DNA of 64,000 nt from assembly GCF_017303155.1 (NCBI RefSeq), contig NZ_JAEKJR010000001.1, positions 620,001-684,000 on the forward strand, in the 5' to 3' direction. This DNA comes from Microbulbifer salipaludis (GTDB lineage: Bacteria > Pseudomonadota > Gammaproteobacteria > Pseudomonadales > Cellvibrionaceae). Below the pieces are notes generated by a model. The model was not told the origin of the DNA and made no database searches. It saw nothing but the letters and a program-made list of their open reading frames with translations. This document shows, piece after piece, positions 55,258 through 63,151 of the stretch (positions within the stretch are counted from its first letter, which is position 1; every line of letters begins with the position of its first letter). The position numbers were made by a program, and so were the translations under genes.

Positions 55258-56043
55258 TTAAATAAGGCCTTCTGTAATGCAGCGGGCAATCAGCTGGGTC
55301 ATATTCTGGCAACCCGCCTTCTTCAGTATTCGCTTGCGGTGATTCTTGATGGTGTACTCCGAGAGCAACAGCTCCCTTCCGATCTCCGCACTGGTCATTC
55401 CTTTGGCGATCCGCTGGATAACAGTGATCTCGCGCGGGGTGAATCTGGGAGGCTGGGGTATGGGGTCGGCGACTTCGCCGTCGACTTCGAGGTCAAGATA
55501 AGAGGGTTCACCATTCATCCCGATCAGAGAAAGGCGACGATTGTTATTGTCGGTCAGGTGGGAAATGTCGGTGTGCACGTTGAGTGCCTTGCCTATCCTG
55601 CCCTGCTGGTCCGTGGTCAATACGACCGCTTGGTGGTTGAACAAACGATAGTCACCACCCTTGACGCGGAACCGGAAGCAATAGGAAACCTTGTAATTGG
55701 TAATCTTGTGCAGGCCGATCTTGTCCTGGAATAGCCGGATGGCCGTCGCCTCGGCGCGGGAGACGAAATCCATATCCTCCGGGTGCACCTGATCAAGAAT
55801 GTCCTGGAGGGTGAGGGACTCCAGCTTCAGCCCGTGAATCTGTTCCACTTCCGCGCTGCAGTACAGCAGGTTGAGGTCACTCAGATCAAACACGTAGTGA
55901 TAAAAAGGCCCGTTGCTGAAAATGGCGCTGATCAGCGCATCTACCCTGAATTTCCCCAACTCGGTCTGGTGTTTGGCGAACAGTGCCTTGCGGCTCTGCC
56001 AGACGTCCTTCAGCAGCTGGGTCTGTGGGTTCTGGTCGTCCAC
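55258..56043 (-). CDS. PAS-LuxR transcriptional regulator, copy 1
   Basis: The protein has 261 residues; the start is GTG 56043 with AAGGA nine bases upstream. The PAS domain (FYHYVFDLSDLNLLYCSAEVEQIHG in parts: YHYVFDLSDLN, CSAEVEQIHG; ILDQVHPED; NVHTDISHL) is followed by a LuxR helix-turn-helix (FTPREITVIQRIAKGMTSAEIG in parts, YTIKNHRKRILKKAGCQ). A perfect CRP-type palindrome lies 86 bases upstream. Together with its paralogue it looks like a tandem duplication with separate sensing roles. Confidence 0.9.
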   Translation of the reverse strand: MDDQNPQTQLLKDVWQSRKALFAKHQTELGKFRVDALISAIFSNGPFYHYVFDLSDLNLLYCSAEVEQIHGLKLESLTLQDILDQVHPEDMDFVSRAEATAIRLFQDKIGLHKITNYKVSYCFRFRVKGGDYRLFNHQAVVLTTDQQGRIGKALNVHTDISHLTDNNNRRLSLIGMNGEPSYLDLEVDGEVADPIPQPPRFTPREITVIQRIAKGMTSAEIGRELLLSEYTIKNHRKRILKKAGCQNMTQLIARCITEGLI

Positions 56044-56128
56044 GCGTGGAAGTCCTTCTACGTTTTACATGCCAAATTCAGGGGGCATCGACTCGAATGG
56101 TCCAAGTGCACCGCCAGCATACGGAATA

Positions 56129-56144
56129 TGTGACCACGGTCACA
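56129..56144. promoter_or_regulatory. Perfect CRP-type palindrome upstream of the PAS-LuxR genes
   Basis: TGTGACCACGGTCACA is a perfect 16-bp palindrome and equals the CRP/Vfr core TGTGA-N6-TCACA at all 10 positions. It lies 86-101 bp before the GTG start of the first PAS-LuxR gene. Confidence 0.75.
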
Positions 56145-56301
56145 AAATACTTGAGACTTTTTTATCAGTTCCGGCGCGATTTTCCAATGTTATTTGGTAC
56201 GAATGTACATATTAGAGCTGCAGTGATGCAGCTAAGTCAGTATTGAACGTTTTGCCGGGTGAATGAGAGCGAGAGTGAGGGGGAGCGGGCGGGCGCAGGC
56301 G

Positions 56302-56345
56302 CAGTCCCCAATACCTGGGCCGGCATTGGGGACTGAGGCTTTTTG
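56302..56345. terminator. Hairpin near the end of the AgmX cluster
   Basis: CAGTCCCCAAT (56302-56312) pairs perfectly with ATTGGGGACTG (56325-56335), 12-nt loop. On the plus strand AGGCTTTTTG follows; on the minus strand, the direction of the cluster, there is no T run. It may be a weak or factor-dependent end. Confidence 0.4.
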
Positions 56346-56368
56346 AAGGGGCGTGAGGTCACCTGCCC

Positions 56369-57406
56369 TCAGGAGGGCAGGAAATCGATGGAGTAGTTGA
56401 GAGTGGATTTCTCCACGTTGGCAGAGCCGAAGTTGATCAGGCGGATACGGGCCAGCAGCTTGCGCTCGAGGTCCGGGCTGTCCAGCTCACTGCTGACCAG
56501 CGTTACCGCGGAGATGGTGCCATTGGCCTCGATGACCAGCTTCACCGTGACCTTGCCGGCCAGGGTCGGGTCGCGGCGCAGGGCGCGATTGTAGATGGCA
56601 AAGATGGCCCCCTTGTTGGCCTCCATCACCTGGCGAATGGATTCCTCACCGCGGGTGCCGCGTTCCCTTCGCGCCTCTTTGCCGCTGGATTGCGCAGCGG
56701 CTGTGGCTTCTGCGACCTGCACCTGCGTGGTCTCGCGACCAGACAGTGCCGAGCCGCCGGTGTTGCGGCTCAGTTGACCGGTATTAATGCCACCGCTGCC
56801 CGCCTTTGACTTGTCGCTAATCAGTGAGCGGTCAATTTTCTGCGCCTCGGCTGCGCCACTGGCAAGGCTGTTGGCGCTGGCCACTGCGGACACGTCCAGG
56901 CTGTCGCGCATATCCATCAGGTCGTCCTGAAGCTGCATCAGCCCGCTATTGGCTGCTTTCTCGCGGGCCTTGGCCACTTCCGCGGCGGGAGCCTTCTCGC
57001 TCAGCGGTTTTGGCTTAACGGTTTTGATGGGCTCCGGCTTGGGCTTTTCAATGGGCTTGGGTTTTTCCGGCTTTACCTCTTTGGGCTTTTCCTGCTTTTT
57101 TTCTACCGGCTTGGGTTTCGGCTTTTCTACCGGTTTGGGGAGTTCTTTCTTCTCCAGGATGACCCGCGCCAGCTGCGGTGGAAGCTTTTCCGCCTGCTCC
57201 CGGGTCAGCTCCGGTGCGGGGATAAAGGTAAACAGGGCACCCACCACCACAAAGGCGGCGATGCCGCTCTTGAGGAATTTTTGAAAGCGCTGGTCTTCTT
57301 CCTCGCTGGACGTCCACGGCAGAGTGGAGTTGTAGTAGTGCCAGGGCATCAGGGCCGTTCGACCCGATGCACTGGTGGCTGCTGAATGGAAGGTGGCTGT
57401 AGTCAT
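56369..57406 (-). CDS. AgmX/PglI- and TonB-like energy-transducing protein
   Basis: The protein has 345 residues. A cytosolic N-terminus is followed by one membrane helix (about 47-66), then a long Pro/Lys/Glu-rich spacer (about 90-145, repeated EKPKP) that can cross the periplasm, as in TonB. A helical stretch follows, and a C-terminal domain (about 255-345, RQVMEANKGAIFAIYNRALRRDP in parts) that matches the AgmX/PglI C-terminal family. It should couple ExbB/ExbD motion to an outer-membrane or periplasmic partner. It is the last gene of the cluster. Confidence 0.85.
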   Translation of the reverse strand: MTTATFHSAATSASGRTALMPWHYYNSTLPWTSSEEEDQRFQKFLKSGIAAFVVVGALFTFIPAPELTREQAEKLPPQLARVILEKKELPKPVEKPKPKPVEKKQEKPKEVKPEKPKPIEKPKPEPIKTVKPKPLSEKAPAAEVAKAREKAANSGLMQLQDDLMDMRDSLDVSAVASANSLASGAAEAQKIDRSLISDKSKAGSGGINTGQLSRNTGGSALSGRETTQVQVAEATAAAQSSGKEARRERGTRGEESIRQVMEANKGAIFAIYNRALRRDPTLAGKVTVKLVIEANGTISAVTLVSSELDSPDLERKLLARIRLINFGSANVEKSTLNYSIDFLPS

Positions 57407-57424
57407 GATATTTTGCCCCTCCCG

Positions 57425-57946
57425 TTAGCGACCGGCGGCCGCAGTGGCCGGGTCCTGAGGTGTCGTCTGCGTGACAGCGAGATCAATATCCCGGTAGTCC
57501 GCCGCGGCACAGGTGTTCATGATCTGCTTGAGCAGCGCGTAAGGCACTTCTTCATCGCCGAGAATGGTTACCGGGCGGCCCACTGCCTGTTTTTCTTCTG
57601 ACAGCGGCTCGGCGCGGCTGGCCAGGTACTCGAGTTCATTCAGCAGGGGCTGAATCTGTTCCTGATCCGCGGGGATATCCGCCACCTTCGCGATCATGCG
57701 ATTGCCTACCAGCAACTGGTCGCCATTGACCCGCACCACGGTGGTGGTGTCGGGTTTCTCGGTCGAGGTGGATTCCGGTAACGTGATGGTCTTGTCTGCC
57801 TGCAGTACCTCAACATCCGAAGAGTTCACCAGCAGGAAGAACACCAGGATAGTGAAAATATCCATCAGTGAAACCAGGTTCAGCTTGGTTTGTTTGTGCC
57901 GACGCTGTTTGCGCCCTTTCAGCTTTCCGCCGATCGTCGCTTTCAT
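57425..57946 (-). CDS. ExbD/TolR family protein with the ion-coupling Asp
   Basis: The protein has 173 residues. A basic N-terminus (KLKGRKQRRHKQTK) leads into one membrane helix, NLVSLMDIFTILVFFLLV, which holds the conserved aspartate of ExbD/TolR/MotB proton channels (SLMD). The periplasmic domain follows, with Asn/Asp-rich and Ala-rich ends. It overlaps the neighbouring ExbD gene by 4 bp. It probably forms the active ion path with ExbB. Confidence 0.9.
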   Translation of the reverse strand: MKATIGGKLKGRKQRRHKQTKLNLVSLMDIFTILVFFLLVNSSDVEVLQADKTITLPESTSTEKPDTTTVVRVNGDQLLVGNRMIAKVADIPADQEQIQPLLNELEYLASRAEPLSEEKQAVGRPVTILGDEEVPYALLKQIMNTCAAADYRDIDLAVTQTTPQDPATAAAGR

Positions 57947-58482
57947 ATTCCGTTGCCTGCCAGCTGATTGTCTGTTGCCGGTGCGTCCGTCACGGGCGCA
58001 TCCCCCAGGGATATTTGCGGGAACAGTTCCGCATCCACCACCGAGGCGGCCACCACCGCGCGGAAAGAGCGTGCGGTATCCATGGCGCTCACCAGGGTGC
58101 GGTAAGGGGTGCCGGGCTCGGAAAGGATTACCAGGTCTTTCTTGTCGATATCCTTCTCACGCAGGCTGCGCTTCACTTCCTGCAATACATCTGACACCAG
58201 CTTGAAATCCGGCTGTCCGTCCCGGTTGGCAATACGCTTTACGCGAATTCCCGCCGGATAGTTGATGTCGATGTAGTCTTTGCGCAGCACCAGTTCCAGC
58301 TGCTGGTTTTCTTTTTGGTCCGCCACGCTGGGGTCGCTCAGACCGGGCAGGTTGAGGTTCAGCACGGAGATATGGGAAAACACCATATTCAGCAGCAATA
58401 CGGGGACCAGTACAGTCATCAGGCTCATAAACGAGGTGATGTCCAGATCCGGGTCGGTTTCCAGCCTGCGTCGGATAGCCAT
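57943..58482 (-). CDS. ExbD-like protein lacking the ion-coupling Asp
   Basis: The protein has 179 residues. The membrane helix is SFMSLMTVLVPVLLLNMV and aligns gap-free with the neighbouring ExbD (SLMDIFTILVFFLLVNS): the key Asp is Ser here (codon AGC). The periplasmic domain (LNLNLPGLSDPSV and the rest) is kept. It cannot carry protons in the usual way and may be a structural or regulatory half of an ExbD heterodimer. It overlaps the downstream ExbD gene by 4 bp. Confidence 0.88.
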   Translation of the reverse strand: MAIRRRLETDPDLDITSFMSLMTVLVPVLLLNMVFSHISVLNLNLPGLSDPSVADQKENQQLELVLRKDYIDINYPAGIRVKRIANRDGQPDFKLVSDVLQEVKRSLREKDIDKKDLVILSEPGTPYRTLVSAMDTARSFRAVVAASVVDAELFPQISLGDAPVTDAPATDNQLAGNGI

Positions 58483-58546
58483 GGCTCTCTCTTGTTATCT
58501 GACTCTTATTCGGTTGTTACACCCTGGTATACGTTCTCGCCGCGGC

Positions 58547-59233
58547 TCAGGCGGTAGCGCCAGCCTTGGCGGCCGGACGCGCGGCGGCTTCGGCCTTCTG
58601 GCCACGTGTGAGGGTAATCAGATTGAGGAACTTGACCCCGGCCATTTCCAGGCTGTCGATGATTTCATTGGTTTTGTTCTGCAGCATGGAGTAGGCCAGC
58701 AGCAGCGGGATGGCGGAGATCAGGCCGAACGCAGTGGTGTTCATGGCCACGGAGATACTGGAGGAGAGCATGGAAGCCTTCTCTGAGGGATCTGCGTTGG
58801 CGACCGCGGTGAAGGCCGCGATCAGGCCGATAATGGTGCCCAGCAGGCCGAGCAGTGTGGCGATGTTGGCCAGCGTGGCCAGGTAATTGGTGCGCTTTTC
58901 CAGGCGCGGCACCGCTTCAAGAATGCTTTCCTCGATGGCCATGGCGATGTTTTCGTCTTTGCGCGCGTGCTGGGCGGTAGAAATACCAGCCGCGACAATC
59001 TGGCTCATGGGCGCTTTCTCGTTTTGTGAGAACTTGAGCGCGGCGGCAAAGTTACGCTGCTGCATCATGGGCAATACCTGCCCGTAGGCGCGGCGGTTGG
59101 CCATTTTCGCGCGCGACAGGAATACCCAGCGCTCGATAACCAGTACCAGGCCGATCACCAGTACCAGCGCAATGGGGTACATGAACGGGCCGCCGTTCTG
59201 GAAAAAGCGCAGCAGTGTATTGAAAAATTCCAT
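58547..59233 (-). CDS. ExbB/TolQ/MotA-family proton channel protein
   Basis: The protein has 228 residues from ATG 59233 (MEFFNTLLRFFQNGGPFMY), with GGAG upstream; a TTG two codons earlier is less likely. There are three membrane helices (about 15-35, 125-150, 160-185) with LGLLGTIIGLIAAFTA and ISVAMNTTAFGLISAIPLLL, the pore-lining motifs of ExbB/TolQ. It forms the inner-membrane proton channel with the ExbD pair. Confidence 0.93.
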   Translation of the reverse strand: MEFFNTLLRFFQNGGPFMYPIALVLVIGLVLVIERWVFLSRAKMANRRAYGQVLPMMQQRNFAAALKFSQNEKAPMSQIVAAGISTAQHARKDENIAMAIEESILEAVPRLEKRTNYLATLANIATLLGLLGTIIGLIAAFTAVANADPSEKASMLSSSISVAMNTTAFGLISAIPLLLAYSMLQNKTNEIIDSLEMAGVKFLNLITLTRGQKAEAAARPAAKAGATA

Positions 59234-59277
59234 GGTCAAATCTCCGGGACGTAAAGATTTCTGGTTATAAAAATGGT

Positions 59278-59568
59278 TTACGGTTGCTGATCCGAGCGTT
59301 CTTGCTCGAGCAGTTTTATTTCTCGTTGCAGCTCCGAGTATTCCTGGTGCTGGAACGTATGGGTGATGGCGTTGGGCAGGGTGCTGTCAATTTTTTCCAG
59401 GCTGTTGGCCTGCTTCCAGGGAATAATGTACAGCACCTTGGGCTGTTCCTGGCTGCCGATGATGGTGGACTCCAAAGTGATTACTTCACCGCTGTCGTCT
59501 TGGGCAAAGCACAGACTGGAGACGAGTAACACAGCCAACACCTGAAGCGCATTGCGTAATATGTTCAC
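59278..59568 (-). CDS. Small secreted protein of the ExbB/ExbD cluster
   Basis: The protein has 96 residues; the start is GTG 59568. A signal peptide (about 1-22, ending CFAQ) is followed by ESTIIGSQEQPKVLYIIPWK and a charged helical C-terminus (ELQREIKLLEQERSDQQ). There is no membrane segment after the signal, so it is periplasmic or OM-attached. I do not recognise a named family. It lies between the ExbB and TPR genes (3-bp gap to the latter), so it is part of the machine. Confidence 0.7.
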   Translation of the reverse strand: MNILRNALQVLAVLLVSSLCFAQDDSGEVITLESTIIGSQEQPKVLYIIPWKQANSLEKIDSTLPNAITHTFQHQEYSELQREIKLLEQERSDQQP

Positions 59569-59571
59569 GGG

Positions 59572-60237
59572 TTACAGTCTCCTCTCCAGGTCCACAATCC
59601 AGCCTGCCAGCACGCGATCTTCTTCCGGCTCCAGCGCACGCGCTTCGCGGTAGTGATGCAAGGCCCGTTCCGGTTGATGCAGGTAAAGATCAAAAAGAAT
59701 CCCCAGGTTGCGATGTGCCGCAGCAAAATCGGGCCAGTGCGCCAGCGCACTTTCATAGGCGACCTGCGCTTCTTCAAAGCGCCCCTGGTCGCGCAGGAAT
59801 ACGCCGAGGGTATTCCAGGCAAAAACGTTGTTTGCATTGGCGGTGGTCGCCTGGTTCAGGCTGGCTTCCGCCGCTTCCAGGTTGTTGAGCTTCAGTTGTA
59901 CCTTTGCCAGGTTCAGCCAGGCCCCGGACAAACCCGGCCACTGGGTGACCACCTGTTGCAGCTCCGTTTCGGCGGCGGCGTACTGCTGTTGCACAAAGTA
60001 GTCGCGCGCCCGGTTGATTCCCTGCTGCGCGCCGGCAGGTACGCTGCCGGCTTCCGCGAGATAAGGGTTGGGGCCGGGTACACGCTTGCCGGATGCGTCG
60101 GTGGTCACTGGCGTGTCGCTCGCAGCCGCCGGGTCCGTCGGGGTGCCCGCACAGCCGGCAAGAAGCGCGGCCGCCAGCGCAAAAACTACGAGCAGCGTGT
60201 CGCGCTTGTTACCGAAATGTCGATTAGTAAGCCGCAT
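59572..60237 (-). CDS. TPR lipoprotein, small
   Basis: The protein has 221 residues. The signal sequence ends in the lipobox LLAGC (Cys about residue 29), so it is lipidated. Four or so TPR motifs follow (YAAAETELQQVVTQWPGLSGAWLNLAKVQ in parts: QQYAAAETELQQV, AWLNLAKVQLKLN, AWNTLGVFLRDQGRFEEA, AHRNLGILFDLY). It should act as a periplasmic scaffold. It overlaps the large TPR gene by 14 bp. Confidence 0.88.
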   Translation of the reverse strand: MRLTNRHFGNKRDTLLVVFALAAALLAGCAGTPTDPAAASDTPVTTDASGKRVPGPNPYLAEAGSVPAGAQQGINRARDYFVQQQYAAAETELQQVVTQWPGLSGAWLNLAKVQLKLNNLEAAEASLNQATTANANNVFAWNTLGVFLRDQGRFEEAQVAYESALAHWPDFAAAHRNLGILFDLYLHQPERALHHYREARALEPEEDRVLAGWIVDLERRL

Positions 60238-63151
60238 CGCTCCACTCCACTGTGGTTTCCGGTTTGCGATAGCGCGCCGGTAATAGGTTTTCCAAGGACG
60301 AGAAACTGTTTTTCACCCAGTCGTCGTACACCCCGTTCGCGGTGCGCTTTACATTTGCTTCGTGCAGTTCGATGGCCTTTTCCTCGAACGGGTAAGCCTG
60401 CTCTTCCAGCAGGATTTCATACTGCTCCAGTTCCAGCGGGTTCAGCCCGTTGGGGCGCTGCGAGTCCATCAGGTCGCGGCTGAGCTGGCGATAGATTTCT
60501 GCCAGGCGGAAATTGGCGGCGGTGGTGAATTCGGCAATACCGAAATCCAGCACTTTTTTGTAGTCGGAAACGGTCTCTTCCATGGCCTGCTTTTTGCGCT
60601 TGAGACTCTGCTTGAGGGGCAGGTTCAGTTTCTGCCGCTCGAAGCGGGCATAGCTTTGTGCGGCCAGCTCATTGCTGGCGTAAGCCGCCAGATAACGACC
60701 CCGCGGCGCGGAGACCCGGTTACCGGCGAGGCTGTTGATCCAGAGATTGCGCTCGCGCGGGTTGCCGACCTTTTCATACAGGGACACCAGCTGGAACTGG
60801 GCTTCCAGATTCTGCAACGCAGGCTCGCGCCAATCACGGGCGTACTGGCGATAGGCCTCAATGGCGCGGGCGGTGTTGCCGGATTGCTCGAATTGTTCAG
60901 CGGCCAGGTAAAGCGAGTCGCGGCGCACGCGCGGGTCCGGGTCGCTGTTGGCCAAGGCCATCAGCTCGTTGGCGGCCGCCTCCGGCATATCCAGCCCTTG
61001 ATAGATGGCTACGGCCTTGGCGGTCAGTGATGGGGTGAGCTTGTGCTGCGGATAGTGCTGGCGGAAGTCCGCCAGTTCCGCCCGTGCCTGGGGCCAGCGC
61101 TGCAGGCGCATCAGCTGGTTGATGGCATCGTACTGCGCCGTGGCGGCGATGGCTGAGCGGCCGCTTGCGCGCACACGCAGCAGCAGCGCAATGGCTTCCT
61201 CGGTGGGCGCAACAAATTCCAGGCTGTCTGTGGTCAGGTGCACCTGCTTGAGAATCTGCTCCGCCTGCTTGTAGATCGACGACTGCAGCCGATCGCGGGT
61301 ATTGACGTACTCCGGGTCACTGGTGGCCATGCCCGCAAGCAGCTGTGCGTAGGCGTTTTCTGCCGCGGAAAAATTATCCGTCTCGAAATGGCTGTGCCCC
61401 AGCAGCATCAGGATGTTGCGACGCTGCGCCGGATTGGGTGGCGGTTGCCAGCCAGCGGCCTTTTCTGCGGCGGCAATGGTTTCCGCGTGGCGGTACTGGG
61501 CGAACAGGTTCTGGGCCGCCGCCAGTTGTACCGCAAGAGCGCGCTGGTCGCCGGGCCAGGTATCGGCAAAGCGCAGGCTGGTTTCGGTTTTGCGATCGAG
61601 CCACAGGCTGGCGAGTTCCGGGTTGCGCTCGGACTTGTGCATTTCCCCCGCCATCAGGATGGCCGCGTAGCCTGCCTCGGTGGCATTGACCGGGGTCTTG
61701 CCGGTTTCTTCGGTGAACTCCCAGGCGACCCGGGTATAGGCGTCGAAGGCGCGCGCATGGTCGCCCGCATCGTTGAGGCTTTCCGCCATCAGGAAGGTAA
61801 GCGGTGGTGCCTTTTCGTCGCCGGGGAAAGTCTCGATAAATTCTGCGTAGAGCGCGGCCGCGGCGAGGAATGCGCTGCGCGATTCACGCTCGGCGCGTGC
61901 TGCGGCCCGTTTGTTGTTCCCGGGGTTGCGCACTTCGTTCCGCAGTGCCTGGGCGCGGGCGTGATCGAAGCGGGCCAGCTCTTCCAGCCAGGGCTTCAGC
62001 TGACCGCGCAGCTCGCTGCGCAGGGCGTCGTCGGCGTTCTGCCAGTAGAGGCTGCGAATCCCATAACGGGTAACAAATTCCCGTTTTGCCGGCACCACTT
62101 CACTGGGGAAGTTGCCCTGTTGCAGGATCTCCACCGCACGCACATGCATGCCCGGCGCCTCGGGACTTTGCGGGTTCTGTGCGACGAAGGTGAGGAAGGT
62201 CTGTGCCCCATCGCGGTAGCGTTCACTCTCTGCGTACCAGTCACCGAGGGCGCGGTACAGCAGGTGCTGATAGCTGCGAGTGTGACGGGTTTCGGCGTCG
62301 CCGCTGGCGCCGGTGTCGGTTACGGCGCTGAAGGATTCGATCACCTCGGCACCGCCGAGATAGTTAAACCCGAGCGCCAGTACGCGCAGTGTATCGTCGG
62401 CGAGGCGGCGCTCGCCTTTCTGCAGTGCTTGCAGTGGACGCCTTTCCGCCTGGTCTTCCGCCTGGTCTTCCGCCAACAGCAGATCCATCAGCGACAGGAA
62501 GGTATTGCTGGCATCCCGGTAGCGCGCGTCCTTGAACTGGCTCCAGCCGAGCATATAGCGCGCATTTTGTGCAAAGGGGGAGTCCCCCTGCGCGAGCACC
62601 GCACGGAAGTCACGCTCTGCGGCGCGGTATTTTTTCTGGCTGAAGGCTGCCTCGCCGCGGCGGAACAGGGCCTCGGCGATAAACGGGGACTCTGGCGCGG
62701 TCTCGACGATGTTTTCCAGCGCGGCAAGGGAGCCGGACAGGTTGCCGTCGAGGGCGCGGGCGCGGGCCAGTCGGTAGGCTAGGTAATCGTCATCGGCGGA
62801 GGTTTGCAGCAGGGCTTCGTAGTGGCGTACGGCTTCACCGTAAGCGACGACCATCTCCGGGTTATCCGCCTGCTGCTGCTCGAGGCGCTCCATTTCCAGA
62901 TCGGCAAGGCGCAACTGGATCTGGCGACGGGTTTTCGGGTCGCGGTTGGCTGCCAGGGCCTTTTCGTAGCTGTGAATCAATACCGGCAGCGCCACTTTCG
63001 GCAGTTCTACCTGCGGTTCCGGTGGCAGGGTAGCAGCTGGCAGGTCTGCCAGTGTAGTGCCTGGATCAAACTGACTGGCGCAGCCGCCCAGGGTAGCGCT
63101 GGCACAAATCGCCAGTGTCAGCAGTTTTGTACGCGGCCAGCCTGGCTTCAC
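60224..63151 (-). CDS. Large TPR lipoprotein
   Basis: The protein has 975 residues; the start is GTG 63151, overlapping the upstream stop (GTGA). The signal sequence ends in the lipobox LGGC (Cys near residue 24). The rest is a long helical solenoid with many TPR-like units: for example EALFRRGEAAFSQKKYRAAERDF (parts EALFRRGEAAFSQKKY, AAERDFRAVLAQG), NAYAQLLAGMA, YLAAEQFEQSGNTARAIEAYRQYAR in parts, and FRLAEIYRQLSRDLM. It probably spans a large protein-interaction surface in the periplasm. This layout resembles TPR proteins beside AgmX/Glt-type machinery. Confidence 0.85.
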   Translation of the reverse strand: MKPGWPRTKLLTLAICASATLGGCASQFDPGTTLADLPAATLPPEPQVELPKVALPVLIHSYEKALAANRDPKTRRQIQLRLADLEMERLEQQQADNPEMVVAYGEAVRHYEALLQTSADDDYLAYRLARARALDGNLSGSLAALENIVETAPESPFIAEALFRRGEAAFSQKKYRAAERDFRAVLAQGDSPFAQNARYMLGWSQFKDARYRDASNTFLSLMDLLLAEDQAEDQAERRPLQALQKGERRLADDTLRVLALGFNYLGGAEVIESFSAVTDTGASGDAETRHTRSYQHLLYRALGDWYAESERYRDGAQTFLTFVAQNPQSPEAPGMHVRAVEILQQGNFPSEVVPAKREFVTRYGIRSLYWQNADDALRSELRGQLKPWLEELARFDHARAQALRNEVRNPGNNKRAAARAERESRSAFLAAAALYAEFIETFPGDEKAPPLTFLMAESLNDAGDHARAFDAYTRVAWEFTEETGKTPVNATEAGYAAILMAGEMHKSERNPELASLWLDRKTETSLRFADTWPGDQRALAVQLAAAQNLFAQYRHAETIAAAEKAAGWQPPPNPAQRRNILMLLGHSHFETDNFSAAENAYAQLLAGMATSDPEYVNTRDRLQSSIYKQAEQILKQVHLTTDSLEFVAPTEEAIALLLRVRASGRSAIAATAQYDAINQLMRLQRWPQARAELADFRQHYPQHKLTPSLTAKAVAIYQGLDMPEAAANELMALANSDPDPRVRRDSLYLAAEQFEQSGNTARAIEAYRQYARDWREPALQNLEAQFQLVSLYEKVGNPRERNLWINSLAGNRVSAPRGRYLAAYASNELAAQSYARFERQKLNLPLKQSLKRKKQAMEETVSDYKKVLDFGIAEFTTAANFRLAEIYRQLSRDLMDSQRPNGLNPLELEQYEILLEEQAYPFEEKAIELHEANVKRTANGVYDDWVKNSFSSLENLLPARYRKPETTVEWSDAAY

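Larger units (their letters stand above)
56044..56368. other. Intergenic region between LuxR pair and AgmX cluster
   Basis: No gene is supported in these 325 bases. They hold the promoter region of the PAS-LuxR gene with a CRP-type site, and a hairpin (56302-56335) near the end of the AgmX cluster. Confidence 0.55.

Noticed and set aside
61238..62782. 514-codon plus-strand frame opposite the large TPR lipoprotein
   Set aside because: Shadow; the minus strand has a lipobox and TPR periodicity, the plus strand has neither.
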